A DNA stretch of 60,000 nt from Strigamia acuminata (Eukaryota > Arthropoda > Chilopoda > Geophilomorpha > Linotaeniidae): positions 3,540,186-3,600,185 of the forward strand of contig OX442317.1 in assembly GCA_949358305.1 (NCBI GenBank). The letters run 5' to 3'. The notes beneath the pieces are model-generated. The model saw only the letters and a program-made list of their open reading frames with translations. It was not told the origin of the DNA and did no database searches. Each line of letters opens with the position of its first letter. The stretch's first letter is position 1. This document shows, one piece after another, positions 1 to 12,300 of the stretch. A program made the position numbers and the translations under genes.

Positions 1-560
1 CGCAGTTGAGCAAGTACGATTCACAACGGCTCCGTTGGCAGCTAAAAACGGCCATTTCGTTAAAACTAACTTCCGATTTCATGTAACTACGGCTACGTAC
101 GACAATTTGCTGCGTCTCCTTCGTCGGAATTGTCCCCGCAATCGTTTTCCAAGTCGCAAACCAAATTGGTGCGAATGCAATTCCCGTTTTTGCATTGGAA
201 ATAGTTGTCTACGCAGGGGCCACTCGCTGCCGATAAAATAAAGCCGTTAAATACTCGTGTCGTTAAAATGTGACATTCTACTAGACTCACAGCATTCTTT
301 TTCGTCGGTATTGTCACCGCAATCGTCAACGCCGTCGCAGTGCAGGCCGGGAGGAATGCAAATGCCGTTTGAGCATTGAAAGTTGCCAGCGGAGCAGCCG
401 TCGTTCACTTGTCTACCTGGAAATTGTCAAATTGGGAACGGGGTTGTGGAAATATTAATAAATTAAGTGATGGTTTACCTTGAGCAGAAATGAAAGAAAT
501 AGAACATATAATCCATAGGTTTAAAGCAATAAATAAGTGGGAATAAGTAATTTGTGCCAT
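1..560 (-). CDS. Secreted LDL-receptor class A repeat protein, 5' end (partial)
   Basis: I assembled this by hand on the minus strand. Exon 1 (560-479) opens with ATG and encodes a signal peptide starting [10 protein letters not shown] and ending near FISAQ. Exon 2 (416-291) encodes one LDL-receptor class A domain with six cysteines and the calcium-binding signature DCGDNTDE. Exon 3 (226-101) encodes a second one with DCGDNSDE. Exon 4 begins at 41 and leaves the window. Each junction is GT/AG and each intron is phase 1, the one-domain-per-exon pattern typical of the LDL receptor family. Such domains bind ligands extracellularly in lipoprotein receptors, LRPs and secreted matrix or immune proteins. 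The rest of the protein lies to the left, so the subfamily cannot be named. It is transcribed divergently from the next gene. Confidence 0.8.
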
Positions 561-761
561 GTTTGGTGGAATTTCTACTCCCAATGCACGAAAGAGGAAG
601 TTGTTGTTGTAAAGTTTTGTTGGGCCACAATACATTCAATTTTTTTTGGAATTTCCGCTTGATTTTCATGTTTTTGATTTTTTTGGTTGAGGTTATGCAC
701 AATTTTTATTTGATAACACATTCATCCAGCAATTTTCAGTGTTAAAATAATAAAATTTACT

Positions 762-1200
762 AAAATAACCTAAAAAGGTGTGAAAATAACCGAAAAATGT
801 AAAATAACCGAAAATTACGTGAAAATAACCGAAAATTATGTGATAATAACCGAAAATTATGTGAAAATAACCGAAAATTATGTGAAAATAACAGAAAAAT
901 GTAAAATAACCGAAAAATATAAAATAACAGAAAATAATGTGAAAATAACCGAAAAAATGTGAAAATAACCGAAAAAATGTGAGAAAAATAATCGTAAAAA
1001 TGTGAAAATAACCGAAAACCTGTAAAAATAACGGAAAAAAGATAAAAATAACAAAAAAAAGTGAAAATAACCGAAAAAAGATAAAAATAACAAAAAAAAA
1101 GTGAAAATAACCGAAAAAAGATAAAAATAACAAAAAAAAGTGAAAATAACACCCAGAAACGTACAAATAACAGACAAAACCGTGAAAATAACACAATAAT
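762..1200. repeat. AT-rich minisatellite, gtgaaaataaccgaaaa unit
   Basis: About 440 bp of imperfect tandem copies of a 15-18 bp unit, roughly gtgaaaataaccgaaaaa, drifting from left to right. The right part (1030-1140) alternates gtgaaaataaccgaaaaaag with ataaaaataacaaaaaaaag, a longer compound unit. Long open frames on the minus strand here are Phe/Tyr-rich and follow only from the repeat, so I do not call a gene. Confidence 0.9.
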
Positions 1201-1698
1201 GGGTAAAACAAATCAAAAAAGTGTTAATTTATCAAAAAAATTGAGAGGACTAAATTCATAACCACAGATGTTTGTGCAAGCAACAAATTAGGTCAGTTCA
1301 AACTTTCCTACAATGCAAACATTGCTGCCATGACTCACCACCACTCAAGATCAAATCTTTTTTGCCTACCAAATTAAAAAAGAACAAAAAAAAAAGAGTG
1401 AGTGGCCAGAAAACATGATCTCAGGGTCACACCCAACCAACCATTTTGAAAAACCTCTTTCTTCCATTTCTTCCATCTCAAATTTCACTAAATTAATGGT
1501 GCAATTAATTAACTCGAATTCAACGTTCATATGTAACATTCTTATATCCCCCTTCCCGCGCCCTATTTTTAGTTTCAACCAGTATCCAACTGTTTTCAAT
1601 TTAATTATAGCACACTTTCTTTCTTTCCTTTCAACTCGCGACCATTTTGCATCGTTTCTGTTTACTTTTCCCCACATTCTTCCCATTCCCGCGTCGTC
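1201..1698. other. Intergenic, no gene seen
   Basis: AT-rich sequence between the minisatellite and the next start codon. It presumably holds the promoter of the downstream gene, but I see no convincing TATA box or other defined element. Confidence 0.5.
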
Positions 1699-2706
1699 AT
1701 GGGGTTAAATCTTTTGCTATTCGTCTTATTATGTCGTTACAGTAAGTAAACAAATCACATTTAATTCAAACTATTAAAGACGAGAGAATGACACGTTTAA
1801 AATCCACTCTTTAAAAACAGTCACCAGCGTCTGCTCCGTGCAAATCAGCGACGCTCTTCTCAAAACACTCGACGAAGAAATCGACGCGCAGTGTTTGTTA
1901 GACGAAGAAATCGATTTGCAAAGAGCTGTCAAATCATTAGAGCTGTGTATCAAGAACACAAAATACAGTATGGACAAAGATAAAGTCAAAGGACGTGATA
2001 AAATACAGGCTTTTAGGATCAACATGTGTAGGTAAGTCATTAGGTGTCATTGTTTCTGCATTTCGTTAATCATTTCGCGTTAGTAAATCGTTTTATCAAC
2101 ATTGTTTGTTACCGAATAAAAACGTACTGGTCAAATGCCTTCCGTCAGCGAGCAAAACTCGGCTGCATTTCGATCACTTGATGAATGCGATCTCGAGTGG
2201 GCTCGAATACACCTGTGAAAAAGACGGCGAAAAATTAAAAAGTTAGAAATATCAAAAGAAACGAAAAATAGATTAATAATTTTACCTTTTTTTCTTAATT
2301 TTTTAAGATATGAACTTCACATCGTGCGTTAAAGATGAATATCAACGCGTGTTTAAAGGTTGTGACAAGCGGAATAAAGTCTTGAAAATGGCGCAAAATT
2401 GGACCTCGTTCCCATTCGACGACGAAAACTGCCTGTAAGTATATAAAAATACATACAAATTAAATTAAAATTAATTTTATTTATTTTTGTTACAGCGCTC
2501 TGTTGGATTTCGCCAAGTGCGCAATCGTAGATTACGAAGAATGCCCGGACGAATCAATCAGTAAATTCGTTTTGGAAGTGTCAAAAAACATCCTCCAAAA
2601 TACCCCGTGTAAACATTTAGCCGCGAAGCTTAATGCAGCGAACACGGCCACATTTAACCTCTTGCTCACTACATTACTCGTTTTTACATTTACCTCAATT
2701 TCATAA
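1699..2706 (+). CDS. Small secreted, probably GPI-anchored cysteine-containing protein
   Basis: Five exons: 1699-1741, 1821-2031, 2084-2241, 2308-2434 and 2496-2706. They join in frame to exactly 250 codons including TAA, which supports the model. The donor of exon 3 (GTTAGA) is weak, but it is the only choice that keeps the frame. The product starts with a short signal peptide (MGLNLLLFVLLC). The mature part carries about ten cysteines and is rich in charged residues. It ends in a hydrophobic tail (LLLTTLLVFTFTSIS) after a small-residue stretch (NAANTA), as in GPI-anchor signals; a single C-terminal membrane helix is the alternative. I do not recognise the family. Introns are 52-79 bp, like the neighbouring genes. 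No functional link to the Dscam cluster is visible. Confidence 0.7.
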
Positions 2707-3399
2707 TAATAAATTTAATTTCTAACAACAATAACGAATTAAATATTACAAAACTAACACAACTGTAGCAGTGCTGCCAAACAGACGATATCTCGGCATT
2801 TCAAGACCCACCACACCACCAACACATGGCCCTGAGTGCATCCAAAATCTCAACATCAACAAATGATTAAATGTAGTGTAACGAGCATCAAAATCGACAA
2901 TGGCCATCAACTCGAGTGTCAACAATCTTCAATGCGTGCTTACACATGTACTCGTTGCGCATTGCGCAGTCCACTAACAACCATATCTATTAATTAGAAA
3001 TTAAAATTTTAATTAATCACCGCAACAATATTTGCCACCGATTTTACATTCATCTTTGATAGTTTCAAGTGACTCCATCTATGAACGATTTATCAAACTA
3101 CAATTTATTCAATATTTTTACTTTTACCACATAAAATAATTATGTCAACAAATTCGTGAACAACAAATTCCATTTCCATTAATAAATTAAATTGAATTGC
3201 ATAATTCAGGAAAAATAAAAAATAGAGAAATTTTAATTGATTTGATTAAACTGCAAATGTATATCAATTCCCAACACTACTGTTCCATCGTGTCTGTGTT
3301 ATTCAAACAATAATAATTACGATTTTCGAATAAAATAAAATACAATGAGAATTTTTGCTATTGGCTGAATCACACAGTCACTGAACGGCTATCTTCGCA
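2707..3399. other. Intergenic, no gene seen
   Basis: AT-rich stretch between the small surface-protein gene and Dscam copy 1. It should include the 3' end of the former and the promoter and 5' UTR of the latter. I see no repeat, RNA gene or clear motif. Confidence 0.5.
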
Positions 3400-6300
3400 A
3401 TGGCCTTCAATTCACTGCCCTTGCTATTAATTATTCTCGGGTCAATCACCGATTCAGGTAAGAAAAAGTATTTTCCGAACTATTCATTCGTAGAAATATT
3501 GAGGAATAAAGACGGGTTAATGACCCCCCATGTATCCTCCTCGTGTTAACATCTGTTCTGCTCCTGGCAAACGAACCACGCTGCTAAACCGCACGAAAGA
3601 ACAAAAGAAAATCGCCGTAAAAGAGTGCGGATGCCTTCATTTGTGTCTGAAAATGTTGCCGGATGTTTCACTAAATTATTTCAGCCTCTAAAGAACGAGA
3701 AACGCAAATAATTACCCTCAGATAATCGCAACAACAGCATCCCATCCAACCCGACGGATAAAGCTCTTACTAGTTTAGTCATCAGATGGCGCCAGTAGAC
3801 CAGTCAAAATCAAAAAGAGCGGGGAATATGAAGTCACTTATGATTTTTTTTGTAAAAATAGGTATTGCCGATATTTCAAAACCTCCAGAATTCGACAATG
3901 AACCACCTTTTCGCGTCGAATTCTCAAACAGCACCGGAACCAAAATACCATGCACCGCAAACGGGTTTCCTCCGGTTAACATTACTTGGATTCTGGCTGA
4001 TGGAAATCCCGTACCAAAAATGAACCAACTGAGACGCGTTACGGATGAAGGAACCTTGGTTTTCCCATCTTTTGAAGCTAAAAGTTACCGACAAGACATG
4101 CACGCAGTTACATACAAATGCACCGCATCAAATGCAGCTGGGACGATCATCAGCAGAGAAGTTCACGTGCAAGCAGGTTGAACACGAAAGATGAGGTAGT
4201 ATTTGATAAAATTCTTACAGTTTTGCCATTTCAGTCATGGACCAATTATTTGAACCCCATGTTTATGATGCGTTTGCTACTAAAGGAAGTACGGCGGCCA
4301 TCAAATGCGTAATATCGGGAACAGTCACTAAATACGTGATCGTTGATACGTGGATTAAAGACAACCAGAAAGAAATTAAAACTTCCTTCTTTGATGGTAC
4401 GTTATCTTTCTGAATGCGCTTTTTACATATATGTTTGCCACTTTATTTATACGGTTTAATTACTGTCAAGATAAAAAATATGCTATCACAAAAACTGGTG
4501 ACCTATTGATATCGAACGTGGACAGTTCAGATGCCGGTAGAACTTATCGATGTATCGCTAAACACCGGCTTACTGGAGAAATTAAAACCAGTTCAACAGC
4601 TGGAAAACTCTTTGTCACTGGTAAGAACGTTAATACGTTAACAGAAGTCACTTAATTAAATTTATGCATCCCCTATTTCAGAATTGCAAGGCAATGTTCC
4701 ATCAAAGATTTTGGAAATCGAACAAACTGTGTCTGCCGTTTTGGGGACTCGAGCTGCCATGCCCTGTGTGAGCCAAGGACATCCAACTCCTACCATCAAG
4801 TGATAAATATCTGTGTTTAGAAAGTAAGCCTATGACCAACATCGTGCAATTCTCCATTCCAGATGGTTCAAGAAAAGCAATAAAGGAACAATTCTTCCCA
4901 TCGACTTTGACAACCGTGTAAAGACAACCGTGTTGGCGCTCATCGTATCAAACATTCAAGAGAGTGATTCTGGATTGTACGTGTGCGTTGCAGAAAATTC
5001 TATAGGAACTTCAAGAATGGAATTAATATTAAACGTGCAAAGTAAGTGTGAATAACGAAATTGAGTTTCCAATACCGTAGCCTAATTATTTCAACGGAAA
5101 AGCTATTTCCACCGATATTTAATCATTTTGAAAAAGTATATAGCCCATGAGCTATTTCTACCGACCTTTTCAAAATGATTACAGAAATCGGTGGAAATAG
5201 CGCGTGAATACAGAAATTTCTGTAATCATTTTTTTTAAAAATGAATACAGAAATCGGTGGAAATAGCCCATGAGCTAATTCCACCGATTTCTGTAATCAT
5301 TTTGTAAAAATCGGTGGAAATAGCCTCGGCCTTATTTCAAACTTTGCTTGTTTAGAGCCCACAGAAATTACATTGACTCCTTCGCAAATAAAGTTGGAAC
5401 CAAACGAAAATCAGAATTTAATTTGTGATGTAAAAGCTACATCCGAATTCACCGTTTCATGGTACAGAAATGGTGATTTAATGCCAGAAAAGAATGGAAT
5501 TGAGCAATTGCATCCAGAACTAAGTGGTGTCTATCAGTGTTTTGCTAAATCTGAAGATGATATGGTCCATGCATCGGCTGAAGTTACATCTGGCGGTAAG
5601 AATAACATAATAAAAGTGAAGACTTGAAGGGGAGAATTGATGTCCAATATTAATTACAGCAAATAAACCGCACATAATCAGAAGATTTGAAGAAAAGATT
5701 TTAAACCCTGGAGATAGCATTAATCTTGAATGCACTGCCGCTGGAAATCCCACTCCAACAATAATATGGTACTTGGAAGAAGAAATTATGGCCAAATCGA
5801 ATTCGATTGATATTAAGGAAAAGATGGAAAGTAGTGATGTTGTAATTAGTGAGTTGACACTGAACAAAGTGTCGGTAACCAGCGGTGGAGTATACACGTG
5901 CGTAGCAAGAAATAATTTAGGAAGTAGCAGCTACAGTGCAAGAGTAAATGTTTATGGTAAAACCCATTTATTTATAGCTTTAGTTATTGCTTTGACAAAC
6001 CAGTTTTTATAAATATTTACTTATTTCGTTCAGGAAAGTTAGGTGTACGACCAGTGCCACAAAGAACAGTCGTGGCTGGTGACAATTTAACTATAAATTG
6101 TCCATATTATGGTTATCCAAAACGCAATATTGAATGGGAAAAAGGTATGGTGTTTGAAATTATTAGATTAATTCACTACTTGATCATTGAATGCTCATTT
6201 AGATTCAACAGAAGTACCAGGAATGTTTCATCAGAGCGTGTTTCCAAATGATACACTAGTTGTAAGCAATGTTAAAAAAGGCCAGGATGATGGCACATAT

Positions 6301-9300
6301 TCCTGCAAAGTGTCTAACATTCAAGGTGAAACAGTAACCGGAACGGTAGAAGTGGTGGTAATGAGTAAGTAATAACTATTGTACATACGGAGTATTTTGA
6401 ACCTAATCCTATTGCATATTAAATAAAATGCAATTTGGAATTACCAATTCTGTATTAATGCATGAACTGTGCACTGCATTTAAGTGAAAATATATTTTCA
6501 AAATTCAATTGGATAACACCAAAAAGAACCACACTTGGAGTTTCATTCACTAACTTTTTCAGTTGCACCAAAAATAATGCCATTTTCATTCCAAGAAGAT
6601 TTATTGCGTGAAGGCATGAGAGCTAGACTTCAATGTGTCGTGAGTGAAGGAGACTCACCCATCACGATTCAATGGCTCAAAGACAATGCTGTAATTCCAA
6701 ATGAATTAGATATTAAAATTCAGCAATTAGACGAATTTTCAAGTATCCTCAATATAGGACAAGTAACTCCAAAACATAATGGCAACTACACTTGCAAAGC
6801 TAAAAATGCAGCCATAACCGTGGAACATTCAGCCGTATTAAATGTCAATGGTAATGGTTTTCTTTTCTTGTATTTTGCTTGCAGTTCCTCCAAAGATTAT
6901 TCCTTTTGCCTTTGTGGATGATCAATTCTACAAAGGAATGCGTGCACATATCACATGTGCTGTGAGCCAAGGAGATCCGCCGTTGACATTTCAATGGTTG
7001 AAAGACGATCGCCCGATCCCAACTTCTTTGCAAGATGTGGCAACGCGTCAATACGACCAGTACACCAGTTCTCTAAGTATTGACAGTGTTTCTTCCGTCC
7101 ATACGGGAAACTACACCTGTGTTGTATCAAATCGGGCGGTGACAGTCAGCCACACGGCGCAACTTCTGGTTCACGGTAATTAATCCATTCATTGATTTAA
7201 TCCATTCGGGGGTTTCTTTTCCAGTTGCGCCCAGGATCATTCCCTTCTCGTTCCAAGACAAATCTGTGGTGGAAGGCAGACAAGCGAGGGTTATGTGTGG
7301 GCTAATTGAAGGAGATGCTCCTGTCACATTTAATTGGTTGAAAGATGGATTGCCAATAGAGCAAAACGATATCGAAGTTTCTCGAGTTGTTGATAACTAC
7401 TCAATCCTCTCCATCCACAGTGTGACTCGTGGCCACACTGGAAACTACACGTGTGTGGCTACTAACCGCGCTACCAGTTCTGAATACACTGCCACCTTAA
7501 TAGTTAATGGTAATTGCTAATGAAACTGTTTCAATTGTTTTCAGCTGCTCCAAAAATCATTCCATTCTCCTTCCACGATGGTCAATTATTCGAGGGAGTT
7601 TTAGTGAAGGTTACGTGCGTAGTCTATCAGGGAGACCTCCCAATTACTATAAAATGGCTGAAAAATAACCAACCGTTACCCAATTTCGACAGTATTAATG
7701 TCCGACAAGTTGATCAATTTTCCAGCATGCTAACCATAGAGAAAGTGCAACAAATTCACAGTGGCAACTACACTTGCACAGCGACAAACTCCGCAGCCTC
7801 CGCCAGTTCGACGGCAATCCTTGTTGTCAATGGTACGACAATCAAGTGATTTTTTTATTTGTTCATTTTGCAGTCCCTCCAAAAATTGTACCATTTACGT
7901 TCCAAGATGGGCATTTACTCGAGGGCATGCAAGTTCGAATGTCTTGTGTAGTCAGCCGAGGAGATTTACCATTGAACATATCTTGGTTCAAAGACAATAA
8001 AATTGCTTCCCAACAACCTTCTGTTAGCGTGCATAACTTAGACGATTACTCCAGTGTCCTGTCAATTGACCCAGTAACTAAACAACATGATGGCAATTAC
8101 ACATGTGTTGCTAAAAACATGGCTGGAACGGACACGTTTGTTGCATCAATAACTGTTAATGGTAAATTATTGTTCCAGCAGTTAAAGAAGTTATGTTGCC
8201 ATGTTATATCTGAAATCAACACAATAGATACTGTACATCTAAAACATTAAGTTGTAGACGTAATTAAAATTTAACTGTATCTTCAGTATATTATTCTACA
8301 ACTGGTACTCCAAGTACTTGGATCAGTTACAGATTAAAAACTAAGTAGAAAGTAATATAACTTTGTAGGAGCTTCATGACTACTTTTTTAAGAGTGTTTT
8401 TTCTTCCTCAAAAATTGCGTTTTCATGTGTTTTATTTTTGAACTAATTTTTTCAGAATTACCTAAATGGGTTGTTAAACCCAGTGACACTAAAATTCCAA
8501 TTAGAAGTTCAACTACCATTCCTTGCATAACCACAGGATTTCCAAAACCAACTACTACTTGGTACAAAGTAAAAGGTTGTTCGAACTAATCCATACGTAC
8601 AAACATTCCCATTATTTCAATTTTTTTTAATGATTTTAGGCTCTGATCTTCGAGGAACGAAAAATGTTGTGCAAAATGGAAATGGCTACAAACTGTTGGC
8701 AAATGGTTCACTTCATATTGAAAATGTCAACATGCAGCACGCTGGATATTACTTCTGCGTGTCAAGCAATACAATCGGGAGCATTAGTGAAAAGGCTCTA
8801 CTGTCAATAAGTTGTAAGTGACTAAATTACTCAATCAAATAAAATCATAATAAAATAAAATGTACTTTTCAGCAGTTCCCCCTCAACTACACAAAAAAAT
8901 TCAAAATGACACCGTTAAATATGGCGATTCAGTACATTTTAAATGTATTGCACACGGAGATAAACCCATGACATTTGCTTGGTACATTAATGGGCAATTA
9001 GAGAATGCGACTAATGGAAATAATGGGTAAGTCCACACAAGTAGGGATTGCAGTACCGGACGGTTTTCATGGTACCGGTATTCGGTACTGAAATTTTTTT
9101 CCGGTACTAAATTCGGTTCTGGTCCCAAATGAAAAATGGGCACCGCTATTGGGGCCGGTACTACTATCAAAAGCAGTACTGGCACCGGTATTAGTACCGG
9201 TTGTTGCGTTCCTGACGGTTCCAATTGAATTTTCACAACAACACTAAATTTATATTTAGTCACTATGGGATTTTTCCAATTGCAAGAGATCCCAGCGTTC

Positions 9301-12300
9301 ACCTGTGGAAGCAGTTGAATGCCGTTTATAGGTCTTCTATCGGGTGGGTTAGCCGTTAAGTCGGTGTCTAGGGATTTGATCTCGAATAAAGGCTAGTTTA
9401 GTTATTTTAAATCAAACAGTTAATCAATTTATTGAGCGTTAAGTACAGGTTCTATTGAAGAGAATGTTAACAAGATGGGTTCTATGAGGATAAGATCGTC
9501 GGCGTAGAAGGCGACGTGCTCGAAGCAGCGCGGGACTCCTTCGGGCGGGAAAAAGCAGTGCAGAAATGGCGACTCGTCGCCGCGCAAATTCTGCGAAGTG
9601 AGAAAGGAAGCGTGAAGCCGAAAGACTTCACAAAGAGTGTCGGCTGTTAAGCCTGACAAGACGGGAAATCTTGGGTTAAACCCTAGATTGCAACGGGAGA
9701 TTTCCGTTGGAGACAAGTAGTCAAACGGCGGGTACCGCCGATCGTTAAAACCTGACTGGAGATCCGCTGCAATCTGAATCGGAATCGTCGTCAACAGGTC
9801 GAGGAGCGGCGACGATGGCTCTGCAATCCTCGGCGGCTGGCTGGCGTCGATCTTCAACGGCGTGGGCGCGTTGGTCTTCGGGCGGCGGCGGGAACGACGG
9901 TGGTTTGGGCCGTCGTGCGTCGTCTTCGCGGCTCGGAAAGTGATTCGTTTGAACGTTGGTTCAAACAAATCGGGTTGAAACTTGGCAAAACTCACGAGTC
10001 ACGGACAAAACAGTGTTTTTGGTTAGTGAACAAAGCTGTGTCGGTGTGAACGGTATGAGTGTGATGCAAAGAGTGAGCAATAATTCGAATTATTGCCCGG
10101 AATATGGCCGGAAAACGGCCAGTGCGCAGGCGTGGCGTGTGCCAAGGCACGCTTCAGCCCTAGCAACGGTGCAAAATTTGGGGATTGTCTTAGCAACGCC
10201 CCAATCCAGGGCTCAAAATGCCAGGGCAGCCGTTACAGCTTCTGGGCCAATTGCCCAAAAGCGCAACAGGTGCCTGGCAAAAAACACAATTCTAATGATT
10301 ATGGTTAAAATATAAATAATATTTCAAAAACGTGGTAGAAAAACTTCTCCACAAATGAAGTGAACATTTGAGATCGCAACACTTCCCCCCAATTAACTTT
10401 TACAATTTCTTGTTTGTTTTTTAGTTAATTACAACACGATAAAATTTCTTTCTAAGTTTGATATAATGATAAGTCGAATTTATTTTATATAAAAGAAAAT
10501 ACATGCATTAAGAAAAACATTGGCGATTAAATGATTGGATAAACTGATACATATGAAAGTAAACGTTTCTCGAAAAGACTTATTTTCGGGAACCACCAGA
10601 TTTGTTTCTGTTCTCTGGCCGCAATCGGCCTACTCGGGTGTTTTAGGTGAAGGTAAGTCTATTGACATCATGTCCGTCTCGTCGGACAACGGATTTCCGC
10701 TCTCGTTAACATTGATGAACGGTTGTCCCGTATTCGGCCCAGATGACAGGCCGGGGTTGACGTGTATCCAAACACTTCGGATGAGTCGGGATAAGGCGTC
10801 ATCTCCAAACGCCATCTCGTAAAATTCTTGCGGGTTGGACGGGCGTCGGCGAGCTCGGATCAGCCGTTGATGCAACATCCACGGCCTCTTCTTTCGTATC
10901 TTCCGCTCAAGCCAGTTGAAAACGTGGTGGCAAAGCTCCACGTTGTGTTTGAGCAAAATCCTCGTATGCGGATGCATCTCGAGTCTTGGGTACGTTCTTC
11001 GCAGCTTAATGTAAATTGGGCTGCTTTCCTGCTTCTTGGTTTCGGCAGCTCCGGCCGCCGGTTGAATCTGCATCTTCGGATCGTCTTTTCCGGGCGATGG
11101 TGTGGGTGCACGAATAGGTGAATGCACACTCCTTGGTGGTGTCGGCGGGTTGGGCGCCGCAGCTGACTCGTCTGGACGTTTTACGTGACAAGATCGGCCC
11201 CCGGGCCGGAGTATCAAAGCTCCGCGTGGTTTCGGTCGAGTTTTGGGTCGCGCCCCTAAATTGGTGTTTTCGACGTGCGTAAAAAACGTGGTTGAACTTG
11301 AGGTCGTAGCTCGACCTCGACTCGGTCCGGGTCTTGGATCGTCGAAATTTTCTATCTCCATGGCGACGTGACTGTTGGACGGTTCAGTCGTGGTTTGGGC
11401 AACAGCATGGCTCTCGATCGCAGCTGCAGTTGGTGTGTAAGTGGCTTCTGGCATCTTTCTTTTAGACGTCTGATCCCTCGGCGGCATTCCTGCCGGTCGA
11501 ATTGTTTTCAGTTCTTGCTGAAAAGTGATTTTGCGCATGTCCCACTCGCGTCGGAGACGAATGGCCGATGCGGCCGGGTTTTCTCCAATAACGGCAACTT
11601 GGCGCATCAACTCGCTGCACATGGTGGGCGGATCCAATTGGATGGACCGCCAACATTCTAGAAGTTCAGGTTTAACGGCCATGGCGGCCGTTCTTAGGCA
11701 CGTGGTGGCAGCGAAGCCTGGTCTCGGGCTATCAAATACCCCGGGAAATAAAATTCTCCGATAACTCGGCACAAGCTGTCGCTGTAACTCATTCAAACGT
11801 GGGTCGTCGGGTCCCGTCGGCTCCATTCGGTTCAGCAAGCCAGCGACACGACGACTACCTTTCAAACTCTCGGTGACTTGAGCTATTTGGTATAAGTCCA
11901 TGTCAGACAACTCAATCTCCTGAGTCTCTAACGGTGCTTCGCAGAACCCCTGCCACATGGCGTCATAATGCTGATCGAATCCCTTTTTCAAAACTTGGGA
12001 TACCATCCCGAATTTTCTCGTGGGCAATCGAGGCTCTGGAAGACTCGGGTCTGGGTTTATCGAATCCGTGTACTCTCTACACTCTACAGGAATCGGCCCT
12101 TCGATTGGCCGGTGGTTGGCCTGGTCATTCGAATTTTGTGTGTTTGGAAGGCTTTTCCATTCACAGGCCGTGTTGTCGGCCATTGTTGGGGGCGAAATTC
12201 TGTAGCTTCGGTCTACGATGTGGACTTCCGCGGAACTTCCTCCCTCCAAGGCGGACACTGACGTTGGCGTATTTAACATCAAAGTCTCATTAGATCCTAT

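Noticed and set aside
693-1216. Long Phe/Tyr-rich open frames on the minus strand
   Set aside because: They follow from the AT-rich tandem repeat, which lacks stops in several frames; no start context or domain.
3782-9302. Minus-strand frames across Dscam exons
   Set aside because: Complement of strongly supported exons with Ig motifs on the plus strand.
9956-10315. 119-codon plus-strand frame in the element A LTR (and 21942-22301)
   Set aside because: Antisense to the element and overlaps the promoter region; identical in the two LTRs only because LTRs are copies.
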